A stretch of 64,000 bases of DNA from Oxytricha trifallax (Eukaryota > Ciliophora > Spirotrichea > Sporadotrichida > Oxytrichidae): assembly GCA_000711775.1 (NCBI GenBank), contig ARYC01000140.1, positions 62,001-126,000 on the forward strand, in the 5' to 3' direction. This document shows positions 12,501 to 23,407 of this stretch, in pieces. Under the pieces are notes generated by a model, which was given only the letters and a program-made list of their open reading frames with translations, made no database searches and was not told the origin of the DNA. Made by a program: the position numbers and the translations under genes. The number at the start of each line of letters is the position of its first letter. Positions within the stretch are counted from its first letter, which is position 1.

Positions 12501-14655
12501 AGCCATGCAGGTTGATTTAATTAACAAGTTTAAACTTAAATCATAGCCTCATGTCCTATAGTTAAGAGCTTTTATAAATTATGTATAATAGATTATATAC
12601 GACCTTGCAACCAAGAAATTTAAGTAAGTTAACATGCAAGAGAAACACGAATTATTTGCAAAATATGACCTTAAAGATACAGCTCAGGAAGAAAACAAAA
12701 CTTCCTTAACAGAATACAATCCTGACTCAAAGTCTTAAACAATATAAATTATATCTTAAACAATGAATTTTAATTTTAAGTTTACCAGTATAAGTAAAAT
12801 AGAAAAGCACTTATTATTAGCTCTACATCATACACTCCAGATGAAGATTTCATGGTTATGATTTAAGCACTTGACAAACTTTAAGAAAAAATTGACTAAT
12901 TATCTGCTATCAACAAGAATTTCAAATTCCCATAAATTTAAGTGATAGTGACAGGAAAGGGTCCTCAGAAAGAGCACTATCAGCAAATATTTGAAAACAG
13001 AAACCTCTAGTGGAAGGATATCAACATAAGAACAGCTTGGCTTGAAATTGATAGTAAAATAAATAAATACTTTTTTATAAATTGATGACTATCCAAAGAT
13101 TGTTGCAGCTTCAGATTTAGGGGTCTGTTTGCATTATTCTTCTAGTGGTCTTGACCTACCTATGAAAGTGGTCGATATGTTTTCTGCTAAGCTTCCTTGC
13201 CTTGCCTACAAATATTTAGCAATTGATGAACTCGTCTAAGATGGCCAAAATGGAAGAGTGTTTAGCGATGATTCAGAACTAATGGAGCAAATATTTGATA
13301 CATTGAAAGCTTTTGAATCCTAGAATTAAGAAGGAGCCACAGATATTATCAGAAAGTACAAAAAGAATCTTGAAAAATTCAATGAAGAAGATTGGGATTC
13401 TTAATGGAAAAGAGTTGTCCTAGGAAAGATTATTGTATGGAATAAGTGATCTTTATTTCATTAACTTCAATGATATTATAGCTGAAATGTATGGATTATT
13501 AATATTTTTAACACAAAAGTTCCCAATTACTGTGATGAATCCAATAAATATAACAATGGACATGCTGTAGGGTTCAAACTAATATACCGCTCTTCTTTCA
13601 CTCATAAAAGCTTTTTCAGTTAAAAAGCATAATGGCGCAAAGAATATATTTGTCAAACTGAAGTGGAATACTATGGTCCAAGAGTTTAGTTCCTTCTTTG
13701 CTCTTCTAAGAGCTATAAAGCCAATATTAAAGATTACTGCAGAAAGAAAAGCTAAGCTTATACCAATTAAATCGTCAACATTTCGCAGTTTGGCAAAGGG
13801 ATCAGTTAGTAGACCAATTCCCAGGACCCCTATAAATTTATATTAAGAATTAATATAATAAATAAAATTTATACAAAGAAGCTTAGTAAATCATGCCTAT
13901 TAACTTTTTCTCCTATTATTAAATAGCTCATAATTGATGTCAAAAATGGATTGTATAGAATGATTACTATCTTAGACAAATCAGTAAATTTAATGGCAAA
14001 AAACTCAATTGCAAATCCTACAAATCCACAAATACATCTGATTAGTAAATATCCACTAACCTATTGCCTAACTTCAAATACATTGACTTTGTTAACATAT
14101 AGAATTCCTGCTAATATCACAATTGCAATTAATGACCTCAAATAAAGTATTTCAAAGACTGTTATATTGCTAAATTGAAATAGAAATTTGACTGCACAGA
14201 TTAAAAGACCATAACAAGATGCTGCACCAAATCCATATAAAAGCCCTTTTAAAGTACTCTTTTGTTTCTCTTAGTTTGATTAATAACTTGAAACGCTTTG
14301 GTTGACTTGATACTCTATTTCATCTATAATATAAAACAACTGAATTTTTATTCAATATTTTATTAGTATACTAAATTTTGAGTAATTTAATAATTTAATC
14401 TTTCGGAGAACCTTCTGAATCGAAATCTTTATTTTAATTTTGATTCTTTTCATCTAATTTAAATTCAAAATTTTTGTTTTCTTATTGATTTCTCTCTTCG
14501 GAAAACACTTCTTGAGTGGATCTTATTTTGATAATAGACCCTTAGTTTCTATGGCTTTAATTTCTTTAACTTTTATCATTTCATAAATATAAATAATATT
14601 AAATATTAGATAATTTATCAGTCCTTATTGATTATGAAAATTTAATTTCTGCCAT
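9572..14655 (-). CDS. EamA/DMT-type membrane transporter, split by a 3.8-kb IES that contains two other genes
   Basis: ATG at 14653-14655. The first residues are a polar Gln/Asn/Glu-rich cytoplasmic leader, then repeated membrane segments: [45 protein letters not shown]-type text and [10 protein letters not shown], the pattern of the first EamA repeat; a second repeat starts at [20 protein letters not shown]. An intron (GTATAA to TTATAG, near 13.85 kb) joins SFF to GVLGIGLL. The 5' part ends in [16 protein letters not shown] at 13511. The 3' part lies at 9760-9572 ([17 protein letters not shown], then [15 protein letters not shown]) and ends with TGA at 9572-9574. Both parts carry the 11-bp repeat ACACAAAAGTT. 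DCTN6 and ALG1 lie between them. Substrate unknown; drug/metabolite or nucleotide-sugar transport are family options. Confidence 0.8.
9856..11831 (-). CDS. DCTN6: Dynactin subunit 6 (p27) homologue, split by a TBE
   Basis: Dynactin pointed-end complex subunit built as a left-handed beta helix. ATG at 11829-11831 opens a Gln/Ser-rich leader, then [40 protein letters not shown], typical hexapeptide-repeat turns. A 28-nt intron (GTTTTT to AACTAAG) joins KPIHS to [22 protein letters not shown] is cut after the Phe codon's first bases by a TBE. On the other side it continues [17 protein letters not shown], then [13 protein letters not shown] and VVYEDG as in the DCTN6 C-terminus, ending in TGA at 9856-9858. 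Excision at the ATT target repeat restores NVFEVHS exactly. The gene lies wholly inside the IES of the transporter gene. Confidence 0.9.
10142..11354. mobile_element. Short (internally deleted) TBE transposon inside DCTN6
   Basis: A 1213-bp element. The left end is AAAAACCCCAAAACCCC then TTAATGAG; the right end is the inverted copy CTCATTAAGGGG then TATGGGGTTTTG. The inverted repeat continues for about 75 bp (TTGATTGATGAG.. pattern on both sides). Target duplication AAT at 10139-10141 and 11355-11357. No transposase, zinc-finger/kinase or 22-kDa frame remains; it keeps the GGTACC-rich spacer also found in the full TBE at 40.9-41.1 kb. So it is non-autonomous. Confidence 0.92.
11953..13449 (+). 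CDS. ALG1: ALG1-type beta-1,4-mannosyltransferase
   Basis: Adds the first mannose to the chitobiosyl-dolichol core on the cytosolic face of the ER. ATG at 11953. Motifs in order: [91 protein letters not shown], then the donor-binding block [20 protein letters not shown] followed by [14 protein letters not shown] hydrophobic stretch ([19 protein letters not shown]) fits the usual membrane anchor. Stop TGA 13447-13449. Needs one 23-nt intron (GTTTACC to AAATAG, near 12.78 kb) and a 34-bp IES at 13045-13086; a tiny 21-bp repeat unit at 12734-12764 may be another IES. Lies on the opposite strand inside the transporter's giant IES. Confidence 0.94.
12734..12764. other. Possible ultra-short IES (21-bp unit) with 10-bp direct repeat CTTAAACAAT
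   Basis: CTTAAACAAT at 12734-12743 and 12755-12764, only 11 bp between. The unit is 21 bp, so both the retained and the deleted forms stay in frame (a Gln-rich insert or not). It may be a real IES or just a small duplication. Confidence 0.45.
13045..13086. other. IES in ALG1 with 8-bp pointer AAATTGAT
   Basis: AAATTGAT at 13045-13052 and 13079-13086. Removing 34 bp joins TAWLEID to [13 protein letters not shown], matching the ALG1 family order. Confidence 0.85.
14572..14620. other. IES near the 5' end of the transporter gene, 7-bp pointer TTTATCA
   Basis: TTTATCA at 14572-14578 and 14614-14620. Removing 42 bp joins SQSIRTDK to SQRNQSHRN in frame on the minus strand and links the only nearby ATG (14653-14655) to the long leader frame. 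Confidence 0.75.
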
Positions 14656-17600
14656 AGTTCCACCAAGTACATTATCTTCGTTTTAACCAATAAAAATTTA
14701 ATGATTATTATTAATCTTTATAAATTTTAAATTAATTTAATAAATGTTATTCGACTTATAATCTTTTTTCTATAATTCAAAGTAGTTAATATTACTCTAT
14801 TTATCACCCAAAGTTTATACATACCTCTTGTAGCTACTGAAATTCCATCTTATAAATTTAAATTTACTGATTATTCAATCTTCAATTTTAAGTTTACATA
14901 TGATTTTGAAAGTGCATTAGAATTTATTAATCAATTTGAAAAAGTAAAAAATAATAAATAGCATATATTCAAATTATTGAAGAAATAAACCTGGTATAAA
15001 TAATACTTTTAAACATAAAATTAGTTGATATTATTAAAGCTAATTTGCCTAGTATTCTTACAAAATAATAATTCTTTCTTATAAGTTATTAGTGTTATTT
15101 GATTAAAAAGGAATTCCTTGGGGATTCACTCAATTAATATTTTATTAATTAATAATTGTGTATTGCTTAAATTATAATGATTAGGGATCTCTATTAATAA
15201 AATATTAATAAATTCTAGTCAAATTATATTCCTCTATATCTTTAAATATCCACATATAATCAGATGAGGGTTGTTATTATTATAATGAGTTTGTTTAGTC
15301 CCCCATTAGAGGAATTATATTTACCGAAGTTACTTATAATTCAAAATATTTCGTATTGAAAAAATTTAAATTCAGTTAAACCTTTATAAAACTTCATCTA
15401 TTTATTAAGGAATTTACAAACATTGAATGTCGAAAGAAAAGCTGCTTTATATTATGAATTTATAATTAAAATTTAATTATAACTACAATATTAATTAAAC
15501 TAATATATAAAAAATATATTTTCTCCTATCATGATAAAGTGAATTAATTTTCTTGTTATACTTGAGAGTTCTATTACTTAATTAACTTAAGATACTTAGC
15601 ACTAACTCTCTCATTTTGGCATTTACTATCTTTTTAATTATATAGATAAGAATTTTAGGATTTTTAATATATAATTATATATAATTAATATATTTACTAT
15701 CAAAATCAATATTTTGACAGCAAGACCACCCACTTACTACACAAATATCTGTACACATACATATTTTATTTTTTAGTAATGCCTTTTCATAGTCATTTTT
15801 GCACTTTTTATTTTATTCTTCTAAAAATCTTTTGTTTTTGAATAAAATAATTACATTTAATGGTATATATTTAAATGATAATAATTATAAGTTTTAATTT
15901 ATTTATTTATAAAAGTTTCCCCAACCTTTGTGATAGAGACCTAAATGACCTCCTAAAATGTATTCAATAATATCATAAATATAAATTAATATATTAATTA
16001 AATAATGATTATATATTTAAAATGTAGTGGCCTTCAATCCTGCAAAGAGAAAACTCTTAATTATGATTTCATTAAAATAAATTAGAATTATGTAAATATA
16101 ATAATTAATAATCATCAATAAGAGATGTATTACATGAAGATTTTTGTTTTAATTAAAAGCAAAACAACATCATTTAATGTTAACAATTATTGACTATTCA
16201 ATATATAAGGATTACAATTATCAACGCTAATTTAATAATAGCGGAATTATATAAAATTTAATGAGATTGTAATATTCTGAAGATTTTGATGAGTTATTTT
16301 AATAATCAAAGTTTATATCTTCATTTAAATTATATGTCTAGTAATGCCATAACTCTCTAAATATAAAATCAAATTATTTATAATTATTCATTAATTCCTA
16401 TTATTTTATTGATTACAGCATAGCCACCTATTTTTAACCTTGTCAAAAATATCAAAATGAGCATGTCTCTCAACCTCAAATTCCAAATTATTAGCATTGT
16501 GTTTGTAAAGTTAGAGCAGGTAAAACATATACACAATTTTATTCATTTTATCATTTTTAAGAAGATCTTCCATAGATTCAATAAATTTCATAGAATTAAA
16601 TCTATAAATAATAAGGAAATGCAATTTAAACATATCTAAGTAAGAGAAATGAATCATATCTAAGTTACTTTTAATATATTTATACAAGAAATAAGAAATT
16701 AAATAAATTTGTCGAAATTCCTGTATTCCCCAAGATGTTCCTGAACATGTAATTTTGTTATATTTTCTTTTAATCTCAAATATCTCTCTCTCCCTTTATA
16801 GAAAATAAAACCTTAATCATTCCTATATTCTTTGTATAAATTCTATTAGACAAGACTTATTATATTAATATATTAAATGTATATAAAAATGTAAAATTTA
16901 TAATTACTAAATAAAAAAGAGTTCTAATAAAAATTATTGAATAATTATATATAATTTTATTATATTTCAATTTTTGCTATGAAAAATTAAAATAGACAAT
17001 ATTATTATTATATTTGTTAAAGACAGTCCTTAATAGCTTTCTTGAAGATATTTTTATGGTAATATAAATTAATTATTTAGTGTAAATATTAATTTGTAAT
17101 CGTATGTTTTTAATACGCTCGTCATGTGTGAAACTTCATGTAAACCTCTGAATAAGTATTTATATCTTTAAATATTTTAAATAATTAAAATAAATTATTA
17201 ACTATGTTTATTAAAATACCAATTTTAGAGTTGACCTGTAGAGTGTCTGAGCATTAAAAGAATAAAGATGTCAGTGTTATAGTCTCGCCTTATATCTTTG
17301 CATAGTATAACAAAATTAAAAATTTAAATTGAAGCTTAGTAAATTTAAAGTTTTTCTTTTAATTTACTCATCTTTTATTATTATTGAAAGCTGTACGGAA
17401 ATTAATGCTGGGGCTTAAGCCAACCGGATAAAATTAATCGTTTCATGCTTTTACTATTTATGAATTTCCTCATCTAATATCCTTTCTCATTTTCTTGATA
17501 AAATATTATATTAAAATATTTTGATAAACTTAAGGGTCAATCTCGAATTTAACTTTTGAGAGTCCTTAAATTAGCTTGTCTATTTTGGGAATTGACAGCT

Positions 17601-19192
17601 AATATAAGTCTTTGAAGCAATTAATATTCACTGAAAGACCCTAATTATCTTTATCGTTTTGCACAATTTTAGGAATAATTCTAATATTTAATAATTCTTT
17701 TTATAAATGGGGGTAAATTTTTCAATATTAAAACTTAAGTTAAATTTCTTTCATGAAAGAGAAGTTTTCAAATCTTACAAGTTAATATCTTTCTACTTAA
17801 TCATCATATGGTAAAATTTAAAAAATAAAATATGGCTATTCACATAGAGTTTCAGTTTATTTTGAGTCTATATAAGTTGTTCGAATATTCAATTAATAAT
17901 GAAATATATTTATTTAATTAATTAAAAAGTATTTTAGTGATATTGACGTTATAAGGGTCATCAGGGTCAACTTAAATTTTAATATTTTTTATTTACTTCT
18001 CTCCTAAAATAATTTATGAAATAAAAAATATCTATTGAATTGAACTTAGTATTAGTCTAATTCTTATTTAAATTCTTCTTCGTCATTCTCGTATATTGAT
18101 GTAAGGTTCCTTTAAATATTCTTCGTATTATTTAATGTACTCTGCCTTAAATAATTTTGATTTCTTTATTTTGAAGTCGCCTATAAACTTTCACTTCTGA
18201 GAAGACTGAATTTATTTTGCTGCTGTTATTATATAAATTTTTTAAATTAATCTTTAAATTTTTGTAAGAATTTTACTTTTATATTCAATTTAGAGCTTAT
18301 ATTAACATTTGAATATAACTCAAAATATAAATATTATATAATACTATTCTGATTGAATAAACTGTAAATCTCCTGATATTTTATTATTCCCCAACACAAG
18401 CACATTTTCTGGCTATTTTTGATTTAATGAAATTTTTTTAATTTTATTTTTTTATTTATTTGATTCATCTATCAACTCTTATTGATACTCCATATAGAAC
18501 CTCATTTATTATTTAAATATATAATGTAATATAGTTCATTTCATATTTACTTATATATTCTCATAAATTTTAATTTTTGCAAATTTATTTTTTCGAATCT
18601 ATAAGTATTAAATGTGTTTTCTAACTCACTATTAAAGCCTTTTTCTTATATTCTTCAATTTATTTACTAGACATATAGACTTTTTATTATTACAATTCTA
18701 TGATTTTATTCTCAGATTATCCCTATTCTTATAATAAAAATGAAAGAAAATACTTACATTTTTTTACGATAAACAATCTATCTTAATTGATTCAGTAAAA
18801 AAAATTAGAAATAATATAAATGTTTAAAAATATTGTTATGCAATAACTTCCAACTTGAGCTTGTTCAGGCCCATTATTTTGCGTAAATTAGTTTTTCTCA
18901 TTTTATTATTATTCCCCTTAATTCCCATTTGTACTCTATATAGAAAGATTAACACAAATTTCAACTTTTTGGCTTAAAAATAGAAAGATAATTACTTAAT
19001 TACCTTAGGTTTAGCTATCATAAATTTATATTTTTTTACAATGTTATTTGAATTAATTAATAATATAAGTTTACACCCAGCTGCATGGTTATTCCGAGTT
19101 TCATCCCTTACATTCTAATCAAATAATTATTGTCAAAAGTTTAAAATTATAAGGAAGTAATAAACCATTAATCATAAATTTGAAAAACTAAT
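14656..19192. other. Gene-poor AT-rich germline DNA
   Basis: About 4.5 kb with very high A+T and no frame that reads like protein in either code, apart from short chance frames. Possible weak coding text near 14.83-14.95 kb was not convincing. A short inverted repeat of TTAATATTTTATTAA type lies at about 15.13-15.22 kb. Most likely germline-limited DNA eliminated in the macronucleus. Confidence 0.6.
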
Positions 19193-20006
19193 ATAAAGCG
19201 TTTATAGTAAAATAAGAGAGATTGTTAATTTGAAAAGAGATTTAAGAGTAGATTTAGTCATAGTTTGCTGTGAGTTGTTGTCTTATTATCTCCATTTACT
19301 GTATTTCCATCATCACAAACCACTTTTTTCTTTCTTTGTCAAACTGCCAGAAATATTCGCGTCTAGAAGTACTCTGCTTCAGCATCTCTAAGAACCACTT
19401 TAAAGTTGCTGCTGTTAAAAGCTCAGCTACAGCTAGGTCTAAGTGTGCTCTGGCTAGGATCCTTATAGATCAGGAACCTCCATTTTAATTGCTAGAATAC
19501 TAATGTTTTTAAAAAGTTAATAAAATTAAATCACTCAAATTAAAACTTTTCAAGTTTTAATGCTTAACTATATCTGATTAAACTAATAGGTTTAATCTAT
19601 AGAGAAATTTTATTAGAGATGTTTTTATTAATTTTAAAATGATATCTATTAATTAAAGCTTTGAGTGATTTAATTTTATTAACTTTTTAAAAACATTAGT
19701 ATTCTAGCAATTAAAATGGAGGTTCCTGATCTATAAGGATCCTAGCCAGAGCACACTTAGACCTAGCTGTAGCTGAGCTTTTAACAGCAGCAACTTTAAA
19801 GTGGTTCTTAGAGATGCTGAAGCAGAGTACTTCTAGACGCGAATATTTCTGGCAGTTTGACAAAGAAAGAAAAAAGTGGTTTGTGATGATGGAAATACAG
19901 TAAATGGAGATAATAAGACAACAACTCACAGCAAACTATGACTAAATCTACTCTTAAATCTCTTTTCAAATTAACAATCTCTCTTATTTTACTATAAACG
20001 CTTTAT
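19193..20006. repeat. Large palindrome: two 346-bp arms around a 122-bp loop
   Basis: The arm 19193-19538 reappears inverted at 19661-20006 with constant coordinate sum, so there are no indels between arms. Each arm contains the same coding-like stretch read outward-to-inward: on the minus strand of the left arm and plus strand of the right arm, a frame reads ILARAHLDLAVAELLTAATL, then KWFLEMLKQSTSRREYFWQF and DKERKKWFVMMEI. The opposite frame (72 codons from MSCCLIISIY) is also open, identically, in both arms. Function unknown; it looks like a foldback element or an inverted duplication of a gene piece. Confidence 0.9.
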
Positions 20007-21197
20007 TATACTTTTAATTTAAAAATAATTTTATAAACATAATATTTCTCGCAATTAAATTTTTGTAGACTATAAATGTATTTAATATTTAGTAAAATTG
20101 ATTATATGTTGAGAAGGAAAATAATATTTAAATTAACTGCTAAAAATTATGTTTGAATTCTCCGGTATTTAAGAAAACTTTATTAAATTTGAATTAAATT
20201 ATTTCCCAAATAATATTTAATTTAATAATAATTTTCATTATAATATAAAATAAGTAATTGTAAAGTATAATCAAACGCCTGTTTTAATTACAATAGATTC
20301 ACAACTTTTTCCTCATCATTATTATTTTCAGTAAAACTCTTATAACCTAAAACAATCAGTCATTAAACTGTAAGAAACAAAGAAATATTTATCATACATA
20401 TTTTCAACTAATTGGTGCTTATTTAAGTTCTATATAGGAATTTGCCTTAATAGTCAGTGGGGACAGCTGTGTCTTAGGGTAAATTACTTTTGTTTCCCAT
20501 TTTTAATAAAAATATGGATTTATTCAAGAATTAAATACAAAAGGGATAGTTGAAATTATTGGAGAATCATAGTAGAAGATTGCATTTATAAATAGAAAGC
20601 TTGAGAAAAATATGATTTACATCAAGTAATATCATTTTTTAAACATTTTTTTTCTTATTAAATAGTCATTTTTAAAATCTTATTCAAGATAAAATAGTTT
20701 TTACCTTAAATTATATAAAAGCATTTTATATTTTCAGATTAAATGCTTTTAGATATATTAACACCTCAATTAAATATGGATTAAATTTTGAATAATATTA
20801 TTTAATTATGAGCCTTTAATATTGCTCAAATAGATATAAATTGATTGCCTTGAAATATAATGAATAGTGATACTGAATACACTATATGCCAGACTTTAGC
20901 CCCAGTATTAATTCAAGCATTAAATAATAATAATAATAATAATGATTAGTGAATGCTAACTTTATCCAAAAACATATACAATTTGGTAATTGATTGATGC
21001 TGAAGTCAATTTTCATGACTTATAATTGTTGAAAATTTTATTATAAAATTGTATGAACTAGAAATTAGGTATTTAAATTTGGACGAAAAACTTAAGCTAA
21101 ATATACTCATAAAATAAAAATATTTAATTCACTTCTTAAATGAGAAAAGAAACCCCCAAAATAATGAAGTTTAAGAAATTTAAAGCTTAAATCAGTT
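20007..21197. other. AT-rich non-coding stretch between two inverted-repeat elements
   Basis: No coding frame of note, an (AAT)n run at about 20.92-20.94 kb, otherwise featureless A/T-rich DNA. Confidence 0.55.
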
Positions 21198-21203
21198 ATT
21201 AAC

Positions 21204-22181
21204 TGTTACTACCGAGATCCCCCCAGAGGGTACCCATCCCCCCCCACCCCCATCAAAATACCCCATTTCATATCAAATTTTGTAACTACAGGGTCTAAAT
21301 CGATCTCATTCTTGACATCTCGGTATCATAGACCCTATATTATATATGAAATTTCATTCTCGACAACATAGACCCTATTTTATGAATATAATTTACTTAT
21401 AATTTAAAATTTATATGGATCCATGATAGTGAAAATAAATCATATGAATTTTATACTTTGTTAGGATTCATGTTGTTTTTCAACCAGATTACACTAGTCC
21501 AAATGAAATATAAATAAAAAAAACTTTTTTAATAAAAGTAAAATTTTTATATACTATGATACAAAAATATTTTTAAAAAAAATTTTGTCCCTTAAATCAA
21601 CTTTATTCGACATAATTCAAAAAAATAGTATGAGTAATTTTTTAATTTATTTTTTTTCTTCTATAATTTTATAAATGATAATGGATAAAATAGTTATAAA
21701 AAAATGAAGAAAAAAATAAATTATAAAATTACTCATACTATTTCTTTGAATTATATCGAATAAAGTTGATTTAAGGGACAAAATTTTTTTAAAAAATATT
21801 TTTGTATCTTAGTATATAAAAATTTTACTTTTATTAAAAAAGTTTTTTTTATTTATATTTCATTTAGACTAGTGTAATCTGGTTGAAAAACAACGTGAAT
21901 CTTAACAAAGAATTATATTCATATGATTTATTTTCACTATTGTGAAAATAAATATATTTTAAATTATAAGGAAATTAGATACATAAAATAGGGCCTATGA
22001 TGTTGAGATTAAAATTATTTACATAAATAGGGTTTATAATACCGAGATGTCAAGAAGGATATCGATTTAGACGCTGTAGATACAAAATTTTATATGAAAT
22101 GGGATATTTTGATGGGGTGGGGGGATGAGGGGGGGTTTTGGGGAATGGGGTATTCCCTGAGGGGGGATCTTGGTAGTAACA
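21204..22181. mobile_element. Foldback element with about 460-bp arms, G/C-run ends and 6-bp target duplication
   Basis: Ends TGTTACTACC and GGTAGTAACA are inverted copies; the arms pair through to a small central loop near 21.66-21.71 kb. Perfect direct repeats ATTAAC flank it at 21198-21203 and 22182-22187. Outer arms hold runs of C (left) and G (right), including GGGGTTTTGGGG in the right arm. No open frame, so it is non-autonomous. Confidence 0.85.
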
Positions 22182-22316
22182 ATTAACCATATTATTTATT
22201 ATTTTCATAAATTTAACTTTATTATAGTTTAAAAGATTAATTAAATTTGAGTCCCACGATTCAAATGTACTTTTGCTATTTTACATATATTTAATACATT
22301 CATAACATTTTGTAAA

Positions 22317-22488
22317 TACCTGTTCACTGAATAGTGGAAATGGCATTGGCAACTCAACAATGAACACGTCAATGAGTGGAGTGGCAGGGAATTCCACTTC
22401 GGTAGGGTTCAATGCAGGGGCAACCGATAAAAAAGTTAATGAAAATTTAGAAGCCTTCTACAGAGCAAGGAACGAAATATATAGATGA
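22317..22488 (+). CDS. Orphan coding segment (probable single MDS of a gene encoded elsewhere)
   Basis: A short plus-strand frame of unusual regularity: Asn/Gly/Ser/Thr-rich text (NSGNGIGNSTMNTSMSGVAG) followed by DKKVNENLEAFYRARNEIYR and TGA at 22486-22488. Base composition is clearly less AT-rich than its surroundings. No start codon or partner segment was found in the window. Could be an MDS whose partners lie outside, or part of the mobile cassette just downstream. Product unknown. Confidence 0.4.
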
Positions 22489-22543
22489 AATTATCACATA
22501 ATAGTTATTCATTTAAATACTTAAATTAAATAAAAAACACAGG

Positions 22544-23407
22544 ATGGGTACACTGAGTAAAATACAAAGAGATATCATACAAAGTGACATTGAGAATATT
22601 CAAGCACATCACCTAGCACAATACACAATAGATATCATAAAAACCAACAAGGATTAATGGGGCTCCATATGCTAGAAATTCTAACCTATATCTCCATAAA
22701 GCTTGCAAGAAAAGGCTATATCACTCTAAACTAATTCCAAATCCACCTTACTAAACTTCAATACATCACGGAGAACAAGGACGAACAAGTCCAACTATGG
22801 ACCCAACAACTTTTTCAAATGCTAAGACTGATAGCAATCAACAATAAATTCATCAGACCATAAGTTAAGACTGAGGAAACAACAACATCAATTCCAGCCC
22901 TCCACCTAAAGAAGAAGAGCAAGTACCCCCCCTCAGATCAATATGTGATCAGAGATAGTTAACACTAAAAAGAGCTCAAAGACTCTGAAAAAAAAGTACC
23001 GAGAATATGAAAACAACCTTAATGATTCCAACAGAAACAGTAGACTTATAACAAAAAAAGTACTTTATTCAGACAATCAAGAAGACTGGAGCTCAGTCGA
23101 GGAACAATAAGAATACGACGCCTACGACAAAGAACCATCAGCCGATGAAGTATCCAGCCAACATACCTACTATATAGACAGCTAGTCCGAATTTTCAGAA
23201 GGACTAAGGAATCACTGCCGAAAAATTTGCGAAGACGCAAACGTCAAATACGTCATCGGTAACAAAACAGGGGGTACTAAATAGCAAATTAATAATTAAA
23301 GGACTAGCCTAAAAAAATACTACTAAATAGTAATGATTAAATTAAAAATTATATTTAATAAGTTAATAACTTTAAGAATATGCAGACTATCACTAAAGCA
23401 CAGCTGA
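22544..23407 (+). CDS. Cassette ORF-A, unknown protein, frame switches twice
   Basis: Starts MGTLSKIQRDIIQSDIENIQ at 22544. Around 22.60-22.66 kb the protein-like text moves to another frame (MGLHMLEILTYISIKLARKG from 22657, then LQYITENKDEQVQLWTQQLF), and around 22.95-23.01 kb, at a run of A, it returns to the first frame (KKKYREYENNLND.., then an acidic stretch EDWSSVEEQQEYDAYDKEPS). The first and last frames are the same, so the two shifts cancel. TAA/TAG act as Gln throughout. C is favoured at third positions compared with neighbouring host genes. The frame stays open past the start of ORF-B and ends at TGA 23405-23407. No known domain recognised. Options: mutated mobile-element gene, small IES/intron excisions, or sequencing indels. 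Confidence 0.5.

Larger units (their letters stand above)
9750..13521. other. Giant IES of the transporter gene, 11-bp pointer ACACAAAAGTT, enclosing DCTN6 and ALG1
   Basis: ACACAAAAGTT occurs at 9750-9760 and 13511-13521. Joining at the repeat gives ATT GGG AAC TTT TGT GTA AAT AAA on the minus strand, IGNFCVNK, in frame. From the transporter's viewpoint everything between is eliminated, yet it holds two other genes. Confidence 0.8.

Noticed and set aside
13951..14145. Plus-strand frame of 64 codons
   Set aside because: Antisense to membrane segments of the EamA transporter.
16457..16639. Plus-strand 60-codon frame in the gene desert
   Set aside because: Composition is that of random AT-rich DNA, with no conserved text and no IES context.
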